A stretch of 43,607 bases of DNA, taken from contig CAMWSM010000017.1 in assembly GCA_947176915.1 (NCBI GenBank), forward strand, positions 1-43,607, in the 5' to 3' direction. Positions 8,959-17,134 of this stretch are shown piece by piece (the stretch's first letter is position 1; every line of letters begins with the position of its first letter). The position numbers were made by a program, and so were the translations under genes. Source of the stretch: an uncultured Porphyromonadaceae bacterium (GTDB lineage: Bacteria > Bacteroidota > Bacteroidia > Bacteroidales > Muribaculaceae). The notes under the pieces were generated by a model. It was not told the DNA's origin. It saw only the letters and a program-made list of their open reading frames with translations, and made no database searches.

Positions 8959-9041
8959 GATAAGATGTTAAGAAAATAAGATGTTAAGATGGCAAGAACC
9001 TCAGTTCTCATCTTAACATCTTATTTTCTTAACATCTTATT
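8959..9041. repeat. Long inverted repeat (32-bp perfect stem) after frdB
   Basis: Bases 8960-8991 are the exact reverse complement of 9009-9040. The intervening 17 bases contain a further 5-bp stem (AGAAC/GTTCT) with loop CTCA, so the whole can fold into one long hairpin. Both arms are made of the 16-base unit that also repeats in tandem at 9012-9075. It could act as the 3' end of the frd transcript, but the AT-rich arms do not look like a standard terminator. Confidence 0.9.
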
Positions 9042-9075
9042 TTCTTAACATCTTACTATCTTACCATCTTATTTC
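9012..9075 (+). repeat. Four tandem 16-bp units upstream of the glycosyltransferase
   Basis: Units at 9012-9027, 9028-9043, 9044-9059 and 9060-9075: the first two are identical (CTTAACATCTTATTTT), the third differs at three positions and the fourth at two. The array ends 10 bases before the glycosyltransferase ATG, so it occupies the whole 5' region of that gene; no Shine-Dalgarno sequence is visible. Confidence 0.9.
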
Positions 9076-9085
9076 CTTATTTCCC

Positions 9086-9931
9086 ATGTCGTTTACTGCC
9101 TCTATCGTAATACACAATACTCCCCGGATGGATATAGAGAGAGCTGTAGAATCCCTTATGCGCTCTAAGGTAAAAAAAATATACATTCTCGACAACGGCT
9201 CTCTACCGGCTTCCCGGGAGATATTTTCCAATAATCCTCTGATCGATTACAGGGTCATTCCCAACAAAGGATATGGCGCAGGACATAATCATGCTCTGCG
9301 TGAAGTTATGGCGCAAAATCCGGAAGGTTATCATATTGTGATGAATCCTGACATATATTGGGAAGGGGATGCGGTCAAGCCCCTTATTGAATATATGGAA
9401 AAAAAATGGAATGTGGGTATGTCGCAGCCCCGGATTGTCTATCCGGACGGAGTGTTGCAATATACCTGCCGCAAGCTGCCGACTCCCTACGATCTGTTTG
9501 CAAAACGCTTCCTGCCACGCTTTCTCAATAAAAAGCGGATGGATAAATATCTTCTTGTGGACCACGATCATCATCAGCCACTGGATGTGGCATATCTGCA
9601 GGGCAGTTTTATGTTGATACGTGTAAAAGCTTTGAAACGATGTGGAATTTTTGATGAAAGATTTTTCATGTATCCCGAAGATATTGACCTTACACGACGC
9701 ATTCATGACTGTTGGGACACCAGATATCTCCCGCTTTCAGAGGTGGTGCATGGGCATAACGCCGAATCACGCCGGAATTTGCGTATGCTTTTGATTCATC
9801 TTTTCAACATGATAAAGTATTTCAATAAATGGGGGTGGGTATTCGATCAGACAAGAAGCCTCTACAATGAATTGGTGGAGAGGGAAAAAATCACTCCACC
9901 CGACGGGGGGAGGGAAGAGGGTCGAGGATAA
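9086..9931 (+). CDS. Family 2 glycosyltransferase (WbbL/rhamnosyltransferase-like)
   Basis: A 281-residue GT-A glycosyltransferase. The N-terminus SFTASIVIHN starts the nucleotide-binding fold; ILDNGS, NKGYGAGHNHAL and the metal-binding region with IVMNPDI follow; QGSFMLIR and ERFFMYPEDIDLTRR carry the acceptor-side acidic residues (EDxD type). This pattern is typical of GT2 enzymes that add rhamnose-like sugars to surface polysaccharides at the cytoplasmic face. It stands alone between fumarate reductase and a convergent operon. Its last 41 bases overlap the end of the opposing DUF4230 gene, and the Gly/Arg-rich tail (PDGGREEGRG) lies in that overlap. Confidence 0.88.
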   Translation: MSFTASIVIHNTPRMDIERAVESLMRSKVKKIYILDNGSLPASREIFSNNPLIDYRVIPNKGYGAGHNHALREVMAQNPEGYHIVMNPDIYWEGDAVKPLIEYMEKKWNVGMSQPRIVYPDGVLQYTCRKLPTPYDLFAKRFLPRFLNKKRMDKYLLVDHDHHQPLDVAYLQGSFMLIRVKALKRCGIFDERFFMYPEDIDLTRRIHDCWDTRYLPLSEVVHGHNAESRRNLRMLLIHLFNMIKYFNKWGWVFDQTRSLYNELVEREKITPPDGGREEGRG

Positions 9932-10472
9932 TTATAGGTTGTCCGGTTGCCTCGAAAAGGGATATGAGAGTCTTTTTGGCATCTTCACGTGCCATTTTCA
10001 CATATCCTCTCTCATAAATTCTTTCGCGAGCCTTTTTCTGCCAGCGACGCTTGATGGCATTCTCTTCCGCAGCTGTCATTGTGCGAGGGAACAGGTTTCG
10101 GGTTCCGTCCCACGTATCAAGCACTTGATAGCTATCGCTCTCCGCACCCTCAAGAATATCCACTCTCTCCGGAGGAAGCATCACCACTAAGGTGTCGCCA
10201 CGCTCCTCCACCTTCAGACTGTCAAGATTGAAACGCACCCGACCCTCAATGGTCTGGCGGGCTACTATCCATTTACCGTTTATTGAATCCTTTATAGCCA
10301 TCTCCTCATGCACGTCAAGAGTGCAAAGTTCTATCATTGAGGAGATCGACTTTATGCGCGCTTGTTGAAGGCGAATGCCGTCGTCGGGCTTATTCTCAGG
10401 AAGCCAAATCCATATCGCTATCCCTACGGCAGCCATAATCAGCACCGGGAGAATATATTTCAAAATCTTCAT
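9891..10472 (-). CDS. DUF4230 membrane-anchored protein (second copy)
   Basis: A 193-residue protein with one N-terminal hydrophobic segment (residues 5-24, ILPVLIMAAVGIAIWIW) and a remainder that should lie outside the cytoplasmic membrane. The body resembles DUF4230: an ISSMIELCTLDVHEE start, a central strand-rich part (LVVMLPPERVDIL), and a basic helical end (RWQKKARERIYERGYVKMARE). The function of the family is unknown. It begins 7 bases after the neighbouring DUF4230 lipoprotein gene, so the two are a diverged tandem pair that may act together. The 3' end overlaps the convergent glycosyltransferase gene by 41 bases. Confidence 0.75.
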   Translation of the reverse strand: MKILKYILPVLIMAAVGIAIWIWLPENKPDDGIRLQQARIKSISSMIELCTLDVHEEMAIKDSINGKWIVARQTIEGRVRFNLDSLKVEERGDTLVVMLPPERVDILEGAESDSYQVLDTWDGTRNLFPRTMTAAEENAIKRRWQKKARERIYERGYVKMAREDAKKTLISLFEATGQPIIILDPLPSPRRVE

Positions 10473-10479
10473 CTCTTTT

Positions 10480-11097
10480 TCAGTCTAAAATAACAACATC
10501 AGCCTCATATCCCCGGGCTTTAATAAACTCGGAAATCCACCCTTTTGCTTTCGCTTCAGCAGCCGCTTTCAATTCTTTTTTTCCTGCTGAGTCAGCAGCA
10601 ATTTCTCTCTTGACTTCGGCAGCCATGCGGCTCTTTAGACGGGCACGCTCTGCAGGAGTGATTTGTGAACGAAATCCCGTCACGCGGCTGTGTTCCTCAT
10701 GCAGAGTAACATCACGCCCGTCAGTGGTAATCTCTATGGGAGGGAGGGATACGTAGACTTTTTTAAGCTGTTCATCGACGGTAATATCTCCCGGCTGGAG
10801 CCTGGCCAGATCGATATAGGCAATCAGATAAGTGTCGTAGGAATACACTCCGAGACGTGTGCCAACCTTAAGAGAGTTAACCATAGACTCCGCTTTGCCA
10901 AGGACGCCGGAAGATCGTGAAGGTTGAGAATCGGTAATTGTTCCTACTTTGCTTACTGTCATGCGTCCCAATTCCAGTCGTGCAACTCCGTGAAGCTCCT
11001 CTACAAAGTTGATTGTCGGCTCAGCCTTGCGCTTGCCGCATCCTACTGTCAGCAGCATAAGGGAGAATATAAAGATTGTTCTAACGGAATTTTTCAT
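10480..11097 (-). CDS. DUF4230 lipoprotein (first copy)
   Basis: A 205-residue predicted lipoprotein. From ATG 11097 the N-terminus has a basic start, a hydrophobic segment (TIFIFSLMLLTV) and the lipobox VGC, then KRKAEP. The longer frame upstream lacks a signal sequence and runs back toward the kinase gene, so it was rejected. The rest follows the DUF4230 pattern of its downstream partner (ARLELGRMTVSKVG, KKVYVSLPPIEI, ending in an Ala/Lys-rich helix). It follows the histidine kinase by 32 bases. A lipidated and a membrane-anchored copy in tandem suggest a two-part envelope assembly; this is inference. Confidence 0.75.
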   Translation of the reverse strand: MKNSVRTIFIFSLMLLTVGCGKRKAEPTINFVEELHGVARLELGRMTVSKVGTITDSQPSRSSGVLGKAESMVNSLKVGTRLGVYSYDTYLIAYIDLARLQPGDITVDEQLKKVYVSLPPIEITTDGRDVTLHEEHSRVTGFRSQITPAERARLKSRMAAEVKREIAADSAGKKELKAAAEAKAKGWISEFIKARGYEADVVILD

Positions 11098-11129
11098 TTC
11101 TGCAAAATTCAATAGTAATTTTATGAAAC

Positions 11130-12362
11130 TCACACAGAGGGAAATTCTATACGGAATGTAGTCCCTTTCCCTATTTCCGATTCCTTGACAAATATTCTGC
11201 CACCGTGATAATCCTCGATGATGCGTTTCACGAGAGTCAGCCCCAATCCCCATCCACGTTTCTTGGTGGTGTAGCCGGGTGAGAATATGTTTTTAAAATT
11301 CTTGCGGGCAATTCCTTTTCCGGTGTCTTTCACCTCAATCCATACTTTCTCCTTATCTTTACCGGTAGTGATGGTGATTATTCCTTCTCCCCCCATTGCA
11401 TCGACGGCATTCTTGGTTAGATTTTCCATAACCCAGTCGAAGAGAGGCGGAGACAGAAGCACTCCGTGGTCGTCTGCATCCATATCCATCCTTATCTCCA
11501 CTTTCTCCGAGACACGACTTTTCATATATTTCAGAGAACGCTCGGCAGCCTCATTCACATATTCCAGCACCAGCTCCGGACGCGACCCTATTTTTGAGAA
11601 ACGTTCCGCGATAACCGTCAGACGGTTGATATCCTTCTCAATCTCATCAGTGATCTCCCGCTCGGAGCCGGATGCCTTGAGAATCTCGTTCCAAGCCATC
11701 AGTGAGGATATGGGGGTTCCTAACTGATGGGCAGTCTCCTTTGACAAACCTGCCCAGACTCTGTTTTGCTCAGCCTTTTTTGTGTAGACTACAGCAAAGT
11801 AGATGATTACAGCAAGAATTATCATCACGCCAAGCTGTATGTAGGGGTAAAGGCTGAGTCGCTTGAGAAGGATTGAATCCTCATAGTAGATATACTGATA
11901 TGTGTTATGATACACTTCTACCCTTATGAAATGCGGGTCGGTCTCGGACAATTTTCTGAGTGGGAGCCCTTTCCCTGCTTCACGCAGACGGCTGTTCAGC
12001 CAATTGCGGTTGCGTTCCGAGAGTTCTTCAAAAACAGGGCGTTCACTCTTCTCTTTTTCAGGAAGACGGAAGTTGCGGAAGTCAATAATAGAGTAGTCTT
12101 CATCTGCCACGAGCACCGGTATTGAATTATTTTGGCTAATTATGGCAAGAAGGAAATCGAAGTCGGTGTCTATATTGGCTTTGGCAAGTTTCTCCGTGGC
12201 GCTTGCCCATATTTTCATTCTCTCCCTCTCCTGTTGGGCGAGTTCCTTTACCAGGGAGTTGCTGACAAGAAGAAAGAGGATTATAGCAATGGCAGATACT
12301 CCTAAAAATATAAGCTTGCCTGTTCGACGGCGCTCATAGATCTCCGCTTTGTTAAATTTCAT
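11130..12362 (-). CDS. Orphan membrane sensor histidine kinase
   Basis: A 410-residue kinase. Membrane helices at about 17-37 and 185-205 enclose an extracytoplasmic sensor region of about 145 residues. The phosphoacceptor histidine is in KETAHQLGTPISS; the ATPase domain shows the N box (NLTKNAVDAM), G1 (DTGKGI) and G2 (GWGLGLTLVKRI). The H-box variant HQLGTP is common in Bacteroidetes kinases. No response regulator is encoded nearby, so the partner must be elsewhere. Its start overlaps the end of the HAD gene by 11 bases. Being cotranscribed with phospholipid genes and DUF4230 proteins, it may sense an envelope state (inference). Confidence 0.88.
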   Translation of the reverse strand: MKFNKAEIYERRRTGKLIFLGVSAIAIILFLLVSNSLVKELAQQERERMKIWASATEKLAKANIDTDFDFLLAIISQNNSIPVLVADEDYSIIDFRNFRLPEKEKSERPVFEELSERNRNWLNSRLREAGKGLPLRKLSETDPHFIRVEVYHNTYQYIYYEDSILLKRLSLYPYIQLGVMIILAVIIYFAVVYTKKAEQNRVWAGLSKETAHQLGTPISSLMAWNEILKASGSEREITDEIEKDINRLTVIAERFSKIGSRPELVLEYVNEAAERSLKYMKSRVSEKVEIRMDMDADDHGVLLSPPLFDWVMENLTKNAVDAMGGEGIITITTGKDKEKVWIEVKDTGKGIARKNFKNIFSPGYTTKKRGWGLGLTLVKRIIEDYHGGRIFVKESEIGKGTTFRIEFPSV

Positions 12363-13203
12363 GGGTTGTCAATTGGGAGTCTGTAAGAATAAAACGGGCT
12401 ACGGAATCTGTTGTGTTGGATCCTATCACAATGTCGGCTATCTCTTTCACTTCAGGAATCGCATTCTCTACGGCAACCGCCATGTCAGCAGCCCTCAGCA
12501 TAGGGATGTCGTTGACATTATCGCCAAACGCTACCACTCTATCGGCTCCTGTAAGTCTTTTTAGCCGCTCTATCGCCCGGGCTTTTGTGGCTCCGGGAGC
12601 AAAAGCTTCCAGCACGGCTATCTCATTGCCGAATATGTCATGATAGAACAGGGGATTACAGTGGCATTTGGCATTTATCTCCTCATAGACCGGCCCACCT
12701 AATTCCGTGGGTTGTATGCTGTAGAAGAGCAGCACGGGAGGAAGAGGGGAGGGAATAACCGATTCGCCATCTTCCGGGACGTGAAAATGCTTATATCTGC
12801 TTTCTCGTCCTTTCATAAATTCTCTTTCGAGAGGAGAAAGGGGCCCGCTATGATAGACCTGTATTATGCCGTCGTGGAAGCAATAGATAAACACCGGGAA
12901 GGAGTGGCGCAGGAATATTTCAAAAATCTGCTCCGCCTCTTGGATTGTAAATGTAACGGTGTCTGAAAACTCACCATCCGCAGGGTTCCAAAAAGCAGCT
13001 CCTGTCATTACTATATATGGGAGATTGCTCTCAACGCCACGCATAATCTTTGAAACTGTGGAGGGAGTTCTGGCAGTAGCAATAGAGAATAAGACCCCAC
13101 AATCTATAGCTTTGTTAATCATCTCCTTGGATGCATCCGACACTTCACTGTCAGCGTTGAGCAAAGTGCCGTCAAGATCTGTTATATAGAGAGTAGAGGT
13201 CAT
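12352..13203 (-). CDS. HAD-superfamily (Cof-type) phosphatase
   Basis: A 283-residue HAD hydrolase of the Cof/YidA type. Motif I is DLDGTLL near the N-terminus (nucleophile Asp in YITDLDGT), motif II is in FSIATAR, and motif IV is VVAFGDNVNDIPML, with a C2-type cap between. Such enzymes dephosphorylate sugar phosphates or flavin-type metabolites; the substrate cannot be told here. The start at 13203 is chosen because its ATG overlaps the DUF4834 stop as ATGA and puts motif I at the very N-terminus; the upstream in-frame extension lies inside the neighbouring gene. Confidence 0.85.
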   Translation of the reverse strand: MTSTLYITDLDGTLLNADSEVSDASKEMINKAIDCGVLFSIATARTPSTVSKIMRGVESNLPYIVMTGAAFWNPADGEFSDTVTFTIQEAEQIFEIFLRHSFPVFIYCFHDGIIQVYHSGPLSPLEREFMKGRESRYKHFHVPEDGESVIPSPLPPVLLFYSIQPTELGGPVYEEINAKCHCNPLFYHDIFGNEIAVLEAFAPGATKARAIERLKRLTGADRVVAFGDNVNDIPMLRAADMAVAVENAIPEVKEIADIVIGSNTTDSVARFILTDSQLTTHEI

Positions 13204-13640
13204 TTTTTCCATCGCTTTGATTTCTTGGATTCCTCTCCGGGCTTTATGTCTACCCATTCTACGTCACTCACCTGACTTTCGTGATAATGGACAGCTGAGC
13301 CATCCTCAAAACGGGCGTCGATATTGGTCTGTGAAAATTCTTTTATTTCAATGAACTCGACATCCTCCGCATATTCTTTCGGTATTATCGGACCATCAGG
13401 GTCATAGTATTCCCTTCTGCGTGAGGAGTTTCTTTCCCGGAATTTTCTATCCTCATAAACTTCTTTTTTCCGTTGTTTCTTATGTTTTTCGCGAGGAGGC
13501 ATTCCGGTAGCCTTGCGGATGAAGTCTTCGGTTCGGTTGGCAACAAAGCGCTGAAAGCGCCTGTTGATCCATGCCGTGATTCGCGCTCCGAATATGAGCC
13601 AGATAAGAAGAAGTATAATTAGAATTATGATTACCGGCAT
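13200..13640 (-). CDS. DUF4834 small membrane protein
   Basis: A 146-residue protein with an N-terminal membrane helix (residues 2-18, PVIIILIILLLIWLIFG) followed by a very basic, then acidic and probably disordered cytoplasmic tail (RREKHKKQRKKE-like stretches, then EYAEDVEFIEIKEF). It matches the form of DUF4834, a Bacteroidetes family that I recall beside pssA. It lies 28 bases after pssA and overlaps the HAD gene by ATGA. Function is unknown; a link to phospholipid synthesis is suggested only by position. Confidence 0.65.
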   Translation of the reverse strand: MPVIIILIILLLIWLIFGARITAWINRRFQRFVANRTEDFIRKATGMPPREKHKKQRKKEVYEDRKFRERNSSRRREYYDPDGPIIPKEYAEDVEFIEIKEFSQTNIDARFEDGSAVHYHESQVSDVEWVDIKPGEESKKSKRWKK

Positions 13641-13668
13641 ACTGTGAGGTAAGGGTTAAGGATATCTG

Positions 13669-14367
13669 TTATTTGCAGAGAGCCATGGAGAGGAGAATGT
13701 AGAAAAGAATGAACCACATCAGACCTCCCACGCCCATGAAGATGCAGAAAAGGCAGGCTCCTGCCACAAGCAGGATCTGCGGATAATGTGTACGTATGGA
13801 AAAACCTTTTATTTTTAGTGAGAACATCCTGATATTGGAGTTCATAAGCCAGCATTCAGCAAGCAGGATGGGGAGGAAAATCCACCATACACTCAGCGTA
13901 GTGTCCCCTTTGAGCAATTGGGCAGCCACTCCAATCCAGAAAATAGCATTTGCCGGAATCGGGAGTCCGATGAATGTTGATGTCTGGCGTGTGTCGATAT
14001 TGAATCTTGCCAGGCGGATCGCTCCTGCCACGGGAATAAGGAGAGTGGTCCATGCCACCCACGGGTCAGCGCCGTGGAGAGAGAGGAGATTAAACACTAT
14101 CATTGCCGGAGCCACACCGAAGGTAACAAGGTCGCAGAGAGAATCAAGCTCCTTCCCGAGGTCGGAGTAGGCAGCCAAAGCTCTTGCGGCAAAACCGTCG
14201 AGGAAATCAGCTACCGCACCAATTGCTATGAATATGAATGCCCATGCTGTTCCGGTGAGTCCCCATAGGGGAGTGTCAGCTTTGAAAGCGCATATTATGG
14301 ACATGCATCCTGAAAGGACATTGATGCATGTGATGGAATTTGGTATGTTGCGTACTATAGGATTCAT
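13669..14367 (-). CDS. pssA: CDP-diacylglycerol-serine O-phosphatidyltransferase
   Basis: A 232-residue integral membrane enzyme that makes phosphatidylserine from CDP-diacylglycerol and serine. The CDP-alcohol phosphotransferase signature is complete: DG-x2-AR-x8-G-x3-D-x3-D, read as DGFAAR, then GKELDSLCD. Several further hydrophobic helices run to the C-terminus. Its ATG overlaps the psd stop as ATGA, so the two steps that make phosphatidylethanolamine are translationally coupled. Confidence 0.94.
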   Translation of the reverse strand: MNPIVRNIPNSITCINVLSGCMSIICAFKADTPLWGLTGTAWAFIFIAIGAVADFLDGFAARALAAYSDLGKELDSLCDLVTFGVAPAMIVFNLLSLHGADPWVAWTTLLIPVAGAIRLARFNIDTRQTSTFIGLPIPANAIFWIGVAAQLLKGDTTLSVWWIFLPILLAECWLMNSNIRMFSLKIKGFSIRTHYPQILLVAGACLFCIFMGVGGLMWFILFYILLSMALCK

Positions 14368-15041
14368 TGTTTCTTTGTCGGTGAAATGAAACGTGCCACA
14401 GGTGTAACACCTCCCTTGACCTTTTGTTTCATTTGAACAAGAATTTCTGTGTCGAGAGGGAGATATAGGTCTACTCTGGAGCCGAATTTTATGAATCCGA
14501 GATGTCCGTCAATATTGGCTTCATGTCCTCGGCGCGCGTATGTAACGATTCTGCGAGCCATAGCCCCGGCAATCTGTCGCGCCGTTATGCGCTGACCGCC
14601 GTTCGCCACTATTCCTATGGTGCTGCGTTCGTTCTCCGTGCTTGATTTGGGAAGATATGCTGAAAGGAATCTGCCACGATGATGGCGCACATATTCCACT
14701 TCGCCGTCAACCGGATACCAGTTGGCATGCACATTCAGAGGGGACATGAAGACTGACAGCATGATTGCCTCTGACTTCAGATATTCAGGCTCAAAGACTT
14801 TCTCTATGGCAACGACCTTTCCGTCAACAGAACTTACAACCATGTTTTTCCTTTCTCCGCGATATTTGCGTTTTGGACACCGGAAAAAGTTGAAAACGAA
14901 GAGATAAACCACCACGGATATGGCGGAGAATATCACGGGGATTGTATAGGGGGGCATAAAAAGCCACACCGGAGCGTTGAGCGCGGCGAGCACGAGGAAG
15001 AGGAGAATGAGTATATTGGTGCCTTCTCGATGAATCTTCAC
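14364..15041 (-). CDS. psd: Phosphatidylserine decarboxylase proenzyme
   Basis: A 225-residue decarboxylase of the short PSD-A type, converting phosphatidylserine to phosphatidylethanolamine at the membrane. Two hydrophobic helices lie at about residues 9-26 and 32-51. The self-cleavage site is FGSRVD at 186-191: cleavage between G187 and S188 yields the pyruvoyl group and a short alpha chain. PLNVHANW carries the family's conserved His. It is the first gene of the minus-strand operon running to 9891, behind a good promoter. Confidence 0.94.
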   Translation of the reverse strand: MKIHREGTNILILLFLVLAALNAPVWLFMPPYTIPVIFSAISVVVYLFVFNFFRCPKRKYRGERKNMVVSSVDGKVVAIEKVFEPEYLKSEAIMLSVFMSPLNVHANWYPVDGEVEYVRHHRGRFLSAYLPKSSTENERSTIGIVANGGQRITARQIAGAMARRIVTYARRGHEANIDGHLGFIKFGSRVDLYLPLDTEILVQMKQKVKGGVTPVARFISPTKKQ

Positions 15042-15084
15042 GATAAATGTTGTTTTCGCTGGGCGATTTTTAAGGATTGAATTG

Positions 15085-15116
15085 CAAATTTAGAGTTTTT
15101 CTCTCTATTTCGCAAA
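15085..15116 (-). promoter_or_regulatory. Promoter of the psd-pssA operon
   Basis: On the minus strand, TTTG at 15116-15113, a 20-base gap, then TAAATTTG at 15092-15085. The psd ATG at 15041 is about 37 bases past the expected transcription start. No other strong promoter was seen in the seven-gene run that follows. Confidence 0.75.
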
Positions 15117-15162
15117 TTTTTCGTAACTTTACCAACCTTTTTTCCACCTCTATGCAAAAGAT

Positions 15163-16131
15163 ATGAAAGAAAGAAAAGCAATGCTGGTTATAAATCCGGT
15201 GGCAGGCACACGCTCCAAGAAGGGTCTTGAGGAGGTTGTGGCATCTCATCTCAGTCAGCACGCCATAACTCTTGACACTGTTTTCACTTCCGGGAGCGGA
15301 GATGCTTCCCGCTTTGCCTCCGAAGCAGCCGGGGATGGTTTTGACATTGTGATTTCAGCCGGAGGAGACGGCACAGTCAATGAGATAGCCGGTGCGTTAT
15401 CCCACACTCAGACCGCACTCGGCATTCTCCCACTCGGATCCGGCAACGGACTTGCGCGTTCCCTTTGCATTCCTCAGGATGTGGGTGAGGCTCTTAAGAT
15501 TATAACCGAGGGACATGTACTTACTGCCGACCGGGGTCTCGCCAATGGCAATCCCTTTTATTGCACATTCGGGATTGGTTTTGATGCTGCCGTGAGTGAG
15601 AAATTTGCACAGACCAAGCGACGCGGAAGAATGACTTACATAAAAAATGTTGTGCGAGAGTTTATAAATTACCAAAGTCAGCCGTATGCCCTCTCTATCG
15701 GAGGGAAAGTGCTGACAGAGAATGCCTTCCTCATTGCCGTATGCAACGCTCCCCAATATGGCAATAATGCCTATATCGCTCCTCAAGCAAAACTTGATGA
15801 CGGTCTTTTGGACATAACTGTGGTGCATTCCGGCTCCCCGTTTTCGACTATGATGGTAGGAGTGGATCTGCTTGCCGGGTCTATCGACAAGAATACGCAT
15901 ATAGACACTTTCCGCGTCAGCTGCGCCACCATCACACGTCTTGCAGAGGGTCCGGCTCATGTAGACGGCGACCCTCTCACTATGGGGAAAGTGATTGAAA
16001 TAGGGTGTCAGCCGGGTGTGCTTAAGGTTTTTGCTCCGGAGAAGGCGGAGGAGTTCAAGCCCATCGTCTCCCCGCTGCGGTCAATGCTGAGTGATATCCG
16101 TTATGATGTCCTTGCCAAATTGAGGCTTTGA
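15163..16131 (+). CDS. Diacylglycerol/lipid kinase (YegS/DgkB-like)
   Basis: A 322-residue member of the DAGK catalytic-domain family. Near the N-terminus is INPVAGTRSKKG, and GGDGTVNE at 67-74 binds the nucleotide; GILPLGSGNGLARSL follows, then a C-terminal lectin-like beta domain. Such enzymes phosphorylate diacylglycerol or related lipids from ATP. It is transcribed away from psd-pssA, and a phospholipid-linked role fits that position. The TAACTTTA at 15124-15131 may be its -7 box, but I see no good -33 partner. The gene ends 5 bases before the convergent fimbrial lipoprotein gene. Confidence 0.87.
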   Translation: MKERKAMLVINPVAGTRSKKGLEEVVASHLSQHAITLDTVFTSGSGDASRFASEAAGDGFDIVISAGGDGTVNEIAGALSHTQTALGILPLGSGNGLARSLCIPQDVGEALKIITEGHVLTADRGLANGNPFYCTFGIGFDAAVSEKFAQTKRRGRMTYIKNVVREFINYQSQPYALSIGGKVLTENAFLIAVCNAPQYGNNAYIAPQAKLDDGLLDITVVHSGSPFSTMMVGVDLLAGSIDKNTHIDTFRVSCATITRLAEGPAHVDGDPLTMGKVIEIGCQPGVLKVFAPEKAEEFKPIVSPLRSMLSDIRYDVLAKLRL

Positions 16132-16136
16132 ATACG

Positions 16137-17108
16137 TTATTCCGGATTCCAGTCGGTTAGGGCTGAGAGATCAAGGAGAATACGGTCGGTGCGTGTCCCG
16201 GGATCCTCCTGGGGCAAGGGGATAAATGAACCTTTAAGAGTTGTGATGTAATTTTGTCTGACTTCTATCTTGCCACTCTGAATATTGGTGTTGACATCGC
16301 TGAGTCCGTCCGCGCTGACAGTGAAGGCAAGATAGGAGAGTGTCTCGGTCCGATTATAGGGGGCGAAGGTGTAGAAATAGAAGAGTTCATTTTGTCCGGC
16401 GGGGGGAGGGGTTAGGTCCCATTTACCTTCGGTTACATTTCCCAGGGGATAATTGTAGGGTTCGGAGGGTGTGGCGTTCTTTATCTTATAGTGTGTAAAA
16501 ATCGGAAATTGCGTCAGTGATATTGAAGAGGCAGCGCGACCATCGGTTACGCTCTCCTCAATTACCCTCACTTTGGCAACGACACGTGGAAGGCTTATCA
16601 CGCTATGCACCTCCTCCTCATTTTTTGTCAGGGTGATATACTTGGCGAAGCAGTCGTAATGGTCGTTATTTATTATCTCAGGCCCGAAAGTTCTCATCGA
16701 TACCTCTTGCGTTTGGGTAGTATCGTAGTAAAAGTCGGGATAACTTCCGTCGGCAAGGGCTTGTGTGCCTGCCGGAACATAATCAGCGAAGATATATATG
16801 GCATATTCTCCTGTCTCGACCCCTTCAAAGACCAGAGTAGAGGTTGAAGAACCTTCAAGAATCTGTTTTTTCTGCAGAAATTCAAATTCTCCGCTTTTGT
16901 CGTTTTGTTTAAAGAGACGTGCTGTGTAGCGTAGGGTGTGTGTGGCATCCGCGCGTGTGCTGATTGTCGGGGCATTCAGCGTGAAGGATATGACATCTGA
17001 AGGAGTTTCAGGTGAGTCGGGTGCATCTACGGTGGATGTGGAGGCACATCCCGAGAAGATGAGGGCAACCACAGAGAGCACTGATAATGTATTGGCAAAA
17101 AATTTCAT
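16137..17108 (-). CDS. Fimbrillin-like lipoprotein (DUF6562-like)
   Basis: A 323-residue predicted surface lipoprotein. From ATG 17108 there is a clear signal (MKFFANTLSVLSVVALIFSGC) with lipobox FSGC; the in-frame extension upstream to 17165 lacks a signal and overlaps the next gene. The mature part is beta-rich. Its TLRYTARLF, GEYAIYIFADYV and DCFAKYITLT stretches look like DUF6562, a family found with Mfa/FimB-type fimbriae in Bacteroidales, and a Trp stands near the C-terminus (LTDWNPE). It is the last gene of a three-gene cluster with a Mfa2-like and a DUF3575 protein, so it is probably a fimbrial or adhesin subunit. Confidence 0.7.
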   Translation of the reverse strand: MKFFANTLSVLSVVALIFSGCASTSTVDAPDSPETPSDVISFTLNAPTISTRADATHTLRYTARLFKQNDKSGEFEFLQKKQILEGSSTSTLVFEGVETGEYAIYIFADYVPAGTQALADGSYPDFYYDTTQTQEVSMRTFGPEIINNDHYDCFAKYITLTKNEEEVHSVISLPRVVAKVRVIEESVTDGRAASSISLTQFPIFTHYKIKNATPSEPYNYPLGNVTEGKWDLTPPPAGQNELFYFYTFAPYNRTETLSYLAFTVSADGLSDVNTNIQSGKIEVRQNYITTLKGSFIPLPQEDPGTRTDRILLDLSALTDWNPE

Positions 17109-17134
17109 ATTGTTAAAGTTTTCTATTTTAGATT

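Noticed and set aside
9203-9706. Minus-strand frame of 167 codons inside the glycosyltransferase
   Set aside because: Shadow of a clearly coding GT2 gene; product looks random and Cys/His-rich.
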